Below, one piece after another: positions 60,539 to 64,000 of a DNA stretch of 64,000 nucleotides. Position 1 is the stretch's first letter. Every line of letters starts with the position of its first letter. The position numbers and the translations under genes are program-made. Below the pieces are notes generated by a model that was given only the letters and a program-made list of their open reading frames with translations, was not told the DNA's origin and made no database searches. Origin of the DNA: Comamonas avium (GTDB lineage: Bacteria > Pseudomonadota > Gammaproteobacteria > Burkholderiales > Burkholderiaceae_C); contig NZ_JACSQK010000006.1 of the NCBI RefSeq assembly GCF_014836675.1, positions 271,214-335,213 on the forward strand, in the 5' to 3' direction.

Positions 60539-61978
60539 ATGCATTTTCAATTTTCTCGCACTGTATGGAACGGCTCTCGCGTGGCATTGGCCTTGGCCGT
60601 CAGCAGTCTGAGCCTGGGCGGGCTTGCCCAGGTGTCGCAGCAGACCATGAGCTTTTCGCAGGCGCGTTCCGCCTTGCATGCGCAGTCGGCCCAACTGGCA
60701 GCCAGCCGCAAAGCGGTGGAGAGCGCACAGTTGCGCCGTGAGGGCATGCAAGGTCTGGGCGGCCCTTCTGTGGCCGCTACCGCAATGGCCTACCGTTATT
60801 CTGCAAGCGTCGATGTCGATCTGGACCCCGCCCGCAATGCGCTGGGCAATGCCCTGGGACAACTGCCACCCGGCGTGGTTGGGGGCATCGCCCAGATGCC
60901 GCAGTTGCCCAGCAACTACAACCTGCAGCGCAAAGACAACAATGCATCGGCCAGCCTGTCTGCCCTGTGGCCGGTGTACGTGGGGGGGTTGTCGGATGCC
61001 GTGCGTGAAGGGCTGGATGGCAAGGCCCAGGAAGCGCAGGCCGATGCAGCCACCACGCAAGACCAGTTGCACAGTTTGCTGGTGCAGCGCTACTTCACCG
61101 CACAACTGGCCGAGCGCGCAGCCACGCTGCGTCGCCGGGCACTGGCGGGTGTGCGCTCACACGATGATGCTGCACAGCGCATGCTGCAGGCGGGGGTGAT
61201 TACACAGGTGGAGCGTTTGCAGGCCAGTGTGGCTTTGGCCGATGCCCAGCAGCAATCGGAGAAAGCGGACAGCGACGCCCGGCTGGCACGCAGCGCCCTG
61301 GCGCGTACCGTGCACAGCGCCGCAGGGGTGCAGCCCAGCACACCGCTGTTTGTCAACCTGCAGGCTTTTCCCGCGCTGCAAGAGTTTCAGGATGCGGCGC
61401 TGCAAAACCACCCCGGTTTAACCAAAGTGGCGGCCAAGCACACGCAGGCGCAGGCCTTGCATGACGCCAGCGAGGCATTGCGCAAGCCCCAGGTGCTGGC
61501 GTTTGGCATGCGCGAGGTCAACACCCAGGGCAAGCCCAACTGGGTGGCTGGCATGGCCGTACGCTGGACGCTGTGGGACAGCGTGGACCGCGACAAGCTG
61601 GCCGCTGCTGGGCAGCGTGCGGTAGAGCAGGCTGAGCTGACCGACGCGCAGGTGCGCAGTGATATTGCCTTGCTGGTGGAAAAGAACTGGCTGGCGGTGG
61701 AGCAAGCGCGCACCAGCTACCAGTCGGGCCAGGCGCAGGAAGACCTGGCGCATGCCTTGCTGCGCCTGCGTGTGGCCGGCTTGAAGGAAGGCACCAGCAC
61801 ATCCCTGGATTTGATTGATGCGCAGCTGAATCTGGCGAAGGTGCAAACCGAGCGCGCATCGGCTGCGAACAACTATGTGCAAGCCCTTGCGGCTTTGCTG
61901 GAGAGTTCGGGGCAAACCGCTGCGTTTGAGCAGTACATGGCCCGAGCAGACATTGTCATCACCCCCGACGCACCCTAA
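60539..61978 (+). CDS. TolC-family outer membrane efflux protein
   Basis: A 479-residue protein with a signal peptide (VALALAVSSLSLGGLAQVSQ) and the long alpha-helical repeats of TolC proteins. It is rich in Ala and Gln, and its two internal repeats end around VERLQASVALADAQQQ and TSTSLDLIDAQLNLAKVQTE. It would form the outer-membrane exit duct. The next genes encode an adaptor and an ABC-2 permease, so it belongs to a type I-like exporter. Confidence 0.88.
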   Translation: MHFQFSRTVWNGSRVALALAVSSLSLGGLAQVSQQTMSFSQARSALHAQSAQLAASRKAVESAQLRREGMQGLGGPSVAATAMAYRYSASVDVDLDPARNALGNALGQLPPGVVGGIAQMPQLPSNYNLQRKDNNASASLSALWPVYVGGLSDAVREGLDGKAQEAQADAATTQDQLHSLLVQRYFTAQLAERAATLRRRALAGVRSHDDAAQRMLQAGVITQVERLQASVALADAQQQSEKADSDARLARSALARTVHSAAGVQPSTPLFVNLQAFPALQEFQDAALQNHPGLTKVAAKHTQAQALHDASEALRKPQVLAFGMREVNTQGKPNWVAGMAVRWTLWDSVDRDKLAAAGQRAVEQAELTDAQVRSDIALLVEKNWLAVEQARTSYQSGQAQEDLAHALLRLRVAGLKEGTSTSLDLIDAQLNLAKVQTERASAANNYVQALAALLESSGQTAAFEQYMARADIVITPDAP

Positions 61979-61980
61979 GC

Positions 61981-62991
61981 ATGAATACGACTTCTTCCTC
62001 TTCTTCGCGCAAGCCCCAAGGCCAGTCCCGGCTGCTGGTGGTGCTTGGTGTGGTGGTGCTGCTGTTGATTGTCTGGGGGTTCTGGAAAGCCGCCCAGCCT
62101 CCTGCACCGTATTTTCAAGGGCAGATGGAAGCGCGCGAGACTGATATCGCCCCCAAGGTGACGGCGCGCATCCGCCAGGTGCTGGTGACCGAAGGCCAGC
62201 AGATACAGGCCGGTGATTTGCTGGTGGAGATGGACAGCCCGGAGGTGCAGGCCAAACTGGCGCAGGCCGAGGCTGCCAAGGATGCGGCACAGGCCGTGGC
62301 TGACAAAGCCAGCAACGGTGCACGGCCCGAAGAAGTGCAAATGGCCAGGCTGGGCTGGGAGCGTGCACAAGCGGCTGCCAATCTGGCCAAGACCTCTTAC
62401 GACCGTGTCCAAAGCCTGTACGACCAGGGGCTGGTGTCTGCGCAAAAGCGTGATGAGGCACAGACCAACTGGCGCGCTTCTGCTGCGCAGGCCCAAGCGG
62501 CCAGAGCGCAGTACGAAATGGCGGCCAAGGGCGCGCGTGCCGAAGACAAAAGCGCCGCTGCTGCGCAGGCCCGTCAGGTTGATGGCGTGATTGCCGAAGT
62601 CAAGGCCGCAGAGGCTGAAACGCAGCTGCGCAGCCCTGTGGGGGGCGAGGTGGCCAATGTGCTGGCCAGGGTGGGTGAGCTGTCACCGCAGGGCGTCTCG
62701 GTCGTGACCGTGGTGGACCTGACTGACCAGTGGGTGATCATCAATGTGCGTGAAGACTTCTTGCAGCGCTTTGCCGTTGGCAGCCGCTTTACCGGCAAGC
62801 TGCCTGCGTTGAATAACCAGAGCGCAGAGTTTGAGGTGTATTACCTGGGTGTGCTCCCGGATTTCGCCACCTGGCGCACCACCCGGGGCAGCCAGGGCTT
62901 TGATGCACGCACTTTCGAAGTGCGTGCACGGCCTGCGCAGCCCATTGTGGGTGCGCGCCCCGGCATGAGTGTGCTGGTGGAAGGCGCATAG
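61981..62991 (+). CDS. HlyD/EmrA-family periplasmic adaptor
   Basis: A 336-residue membrane fusion protein: one N-terminal anchor (LLVVLGVVVLLLIVWGFWKA), a lipoyl/barrel-sandwich part (QMEAREDIAPKV-like KVTARIRQVLVTEGQQIQAG) and a helical hairpin (GWERAQAAANLAKTSYDRVQ). It starts two bases after the TolC stop and its own stop overlaps the next GTG by one base, so this is one operon. It links the inner-membrane exporter to the TolC duct. Confidence 0.88.
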   Translation: MNTTSSSSSRKPQGQSRLLVVLGVVVLLLIVWGFWKAAQPPAPYFQGQMEARETDIAPKVTARIRQVLVTEGQQIQAGDLLVEMDSPEVQAKLAQAEAAKDAAQAVADKASNGARPEEVQMARLGWERAQAAANLAKTSYDRVQSLYDQGLVSAQKRDEAQTNWRASAAQAQAARAQYEMAAKGARAEDKSAAAAQARQVDGVIAEVKAAEAETQLRSPVGGEVANVLARVGELSPQGVSVVTVVDLTDQWVIINVREDFLQRFAVGSRFTGKLPALNNQSAEFEVYYLGVLPDFATWRTTRGSQGFDARTFEVRARPAQPIVGARPGMSVLVEGA

Positions 62992-64000
62992 TGCCACCGT
63001 TCATTGCCAGCTTGCAGCGTGAGTGGCAGCGCTTGCGCGCTTGCCGCTGGGATTGGGCCATGGTCAGCTGGGTGCCTTTGCTGTCCATGGCTTTGATGTG
63101 CTGGATTTTCTCTGCAGGCCAGCCGTATAAATTGCCGATTGCGGTGTGGAATGAAGACCACTCCAGCATGTCACGTCAGCTGGTGCGCATGCTTCAGGCC
63201 ACGCCCGGTTTAGAGGTGGTGCACAGCGTATTGAACCCCGCTGAAGCGGCCGACGCCCTGCAGCGCATGCAGGTGTATGGCGTGGTGCACATCCCCCCCG
63301 GCATGGAGCGCGACGTCAAGCGCGGTGGCGCAGCCACAGTGACCTTGATGCACAACGCCCAGCTGGCCACGGCATCGAGCCTGCTGCAGCGCGATTTGCA
63401 GCAGGTGGTGGGCACCTTGTCTGCCGGGGCAGAGATGCAGGCACGCGCCAAGCGCGGAGACCCGCACCAGGCGCTGCAGGTGCGCATGGAGCCCATCACC
63501 ACCAAGCTGGTGGCACTGTTTAACGTCTCTACCAATTACGAGCAGTTTCTGGCGGCCACACTGGTGCCAGCCCTGGTGCATATCCTGGCCATGACAGCCG
63601 GAGTGTGGTGCGTGGGGCGTGAGCTGCGTGACCGCTCTTTGGGTGCATGGCTGCAGGCATCAAGCAGCGGGCTCGATACGCTGGCAGCCCTGCTGGGCAA
63701 GCTGGCAATTCCTGCGGCATTGCTGTGGGGCAGCGGCATGCTGTGCCTGCTGTATCTGGCACAGCTGCGTGGCTGGCATGTGGCGGGCAGCATGGGCTGG
63801 ATTGCCGTGGGCTTGGCTGCTTTGGTGGGCGTGAGTCTGGCCGCAGGTGCGGTACTGGCGGCAGTCACACTGTCTTTGCGCACGGCGCTGTCTGGCGCGG
63901 GGCTGTTGTCAGCGCCCGCCTTTGCGTTCAGTGGCGTAGGTTTTCCGCTGCTGTCCATGAGTGCCTCTGCCCGTGGCTGGGCGCTGGCAATGCCGTACAC
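62991..64000 (+). CDS. ABC-2 type transporter permease, 3'-truncated by window edge
   Basis: A GTG start at 62991 overlaps the adaptor stop (TAGTG). The frame is open to the right edge, giving at least 336 residues. There is an N-terminal membrane segment (SMALMCWIFSAGQPYKLPIA), a large periplasmic domain (IAVWNEDHSSMSRQLVRMLQ, VYGVVHIPPGMERDVKRGG), then membrane segments including ALLWGSGMLCLLYLAQL. This is the layout of ABC-2/YhhJ-type export permeases. A second permease or an ATPase probably follows outside the window. Confidence 0.85.
   Translation, partial: MPPFIASLQREWQRLRACRWDWAMVSWVPLLSMALMCWIFSAGQPYKLPIAVWNEDHSSMSRQLVRMLQATPGLEVVHSVLNPAEAADALQRMQVYGVVHIPPGMERDVKRGGAATVTLMHNAQLATASSLLQRDLQQVVGTLSAGAEMQARAKRGDPHQALQVRMEPITTKLVALFNVSTNYEQFLAATLVPALVHILAMTAGVWCVGRELRDRSLGAWLQASSSGLDTLAALLGKLAIPAALLWGSGMLCLLYLAQLRGWHVAGSMGWIAVGLAALVGVSLAAGAVLAAVTLSLRTALSGAGLLSAPAFAFSGVGFPLLSMSASARGWALAMPY

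Noticed and set aside
61418-62461. A 347-residue minus-strand frame opposite the TolC/HlyD genes
   Set aside because: Antisense shadow without domain content, spanning two solid plus-strand genes.

Overview
The window looks like a chromosomal segment of a betaproteobacterium, most likely a member of the Comamonadaceae (Comamonas/Acidovorax-like). This rests on moderate-to-high G+C, a nap-ccm respiratory cluster, a class II ribonucleotide reductase, YfiBNR signalling and the style of the prophage genes. The genus is an inference; no 16S rRNA gene is present. The left quarter is accessory DNA and the rest is mostly core or metabolic chromosome.

Region 1 (1-8.17 kb) is the right end of a tailed-phage prophage: tail proteins, then a lysis cassette (membrane protein, lysozyme, nested Rz/Rz1 spanins), then a non-phage tail of small ORFs and a membrane diguanylate cyclase. 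It ends at a degenerate 3' half of tRNA-Lys(UUU) plus its terminator (8079-8165). Region 2 (8.17-15.76 kb) is a second, decayed element. It holds an integrase 3' fragment fused to an IS5-type transposase fragment, a frameshifted HNH gene, a truncated terminase small subunit, several tiny genes, an AT-rich MFS/TetR pair and an autotransporter relic. A second membrane diguanylate cyclase, paralogous to the first, lies just before another degenerate copy of the same tRNA-Lys half and terminator (15671-15761). The two regions read as tandem insertions at one tRNA-Lys att site.

Region 3 (15.9-37.7 kb) carries a COG4315-type lipoprotein, a yfiR-yfiN-yfiB c-di-GMP operon, an ECF sigma/anti-sigma pair divergent from a DUF3455 lipoprotein, photolyase, a TrpXYZ-like ABC importer, ETF-ubiquinone oxidoreductase, a thioesterase, an AhpD-like peroxidase, catalase, a PAS-LuxR regulator divergent from a 3-oxoacid CoA-transferase, an HD-GYP-like protein, SelD and tRNA-Pro(UGG).

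Region 4 (38-50.7 kb) is an anaerobic nitrate respiration block. The nitric-oxide-responsive nnrS-nsrR pair is divergent from napEDABC, which runs directly into ccmABCDEFGHI for cytochrome c maturation. The haem needed by NapB and NapC is thus matured by the adjacent genes, and the nnrS/nap intergenic region holds an FNR-type box and an NsrR-like palindrome.

Region 5 (50.8-64 kb) has adenosylcobalamin-dependent ribonucleotide reductase, argA, a 41-residue membrane peptide, a PhnCDE-like (possibly selenate) ABC importer with a double permease, an alpha/beta hydrolase, and a TolC/HlyD/ABC-2 exporter operon cut by the right edge. Four genes act on or resemble c-di-GMP enzymes (three GGDEF, one HD-GYP-like), which is a recurrent theme.
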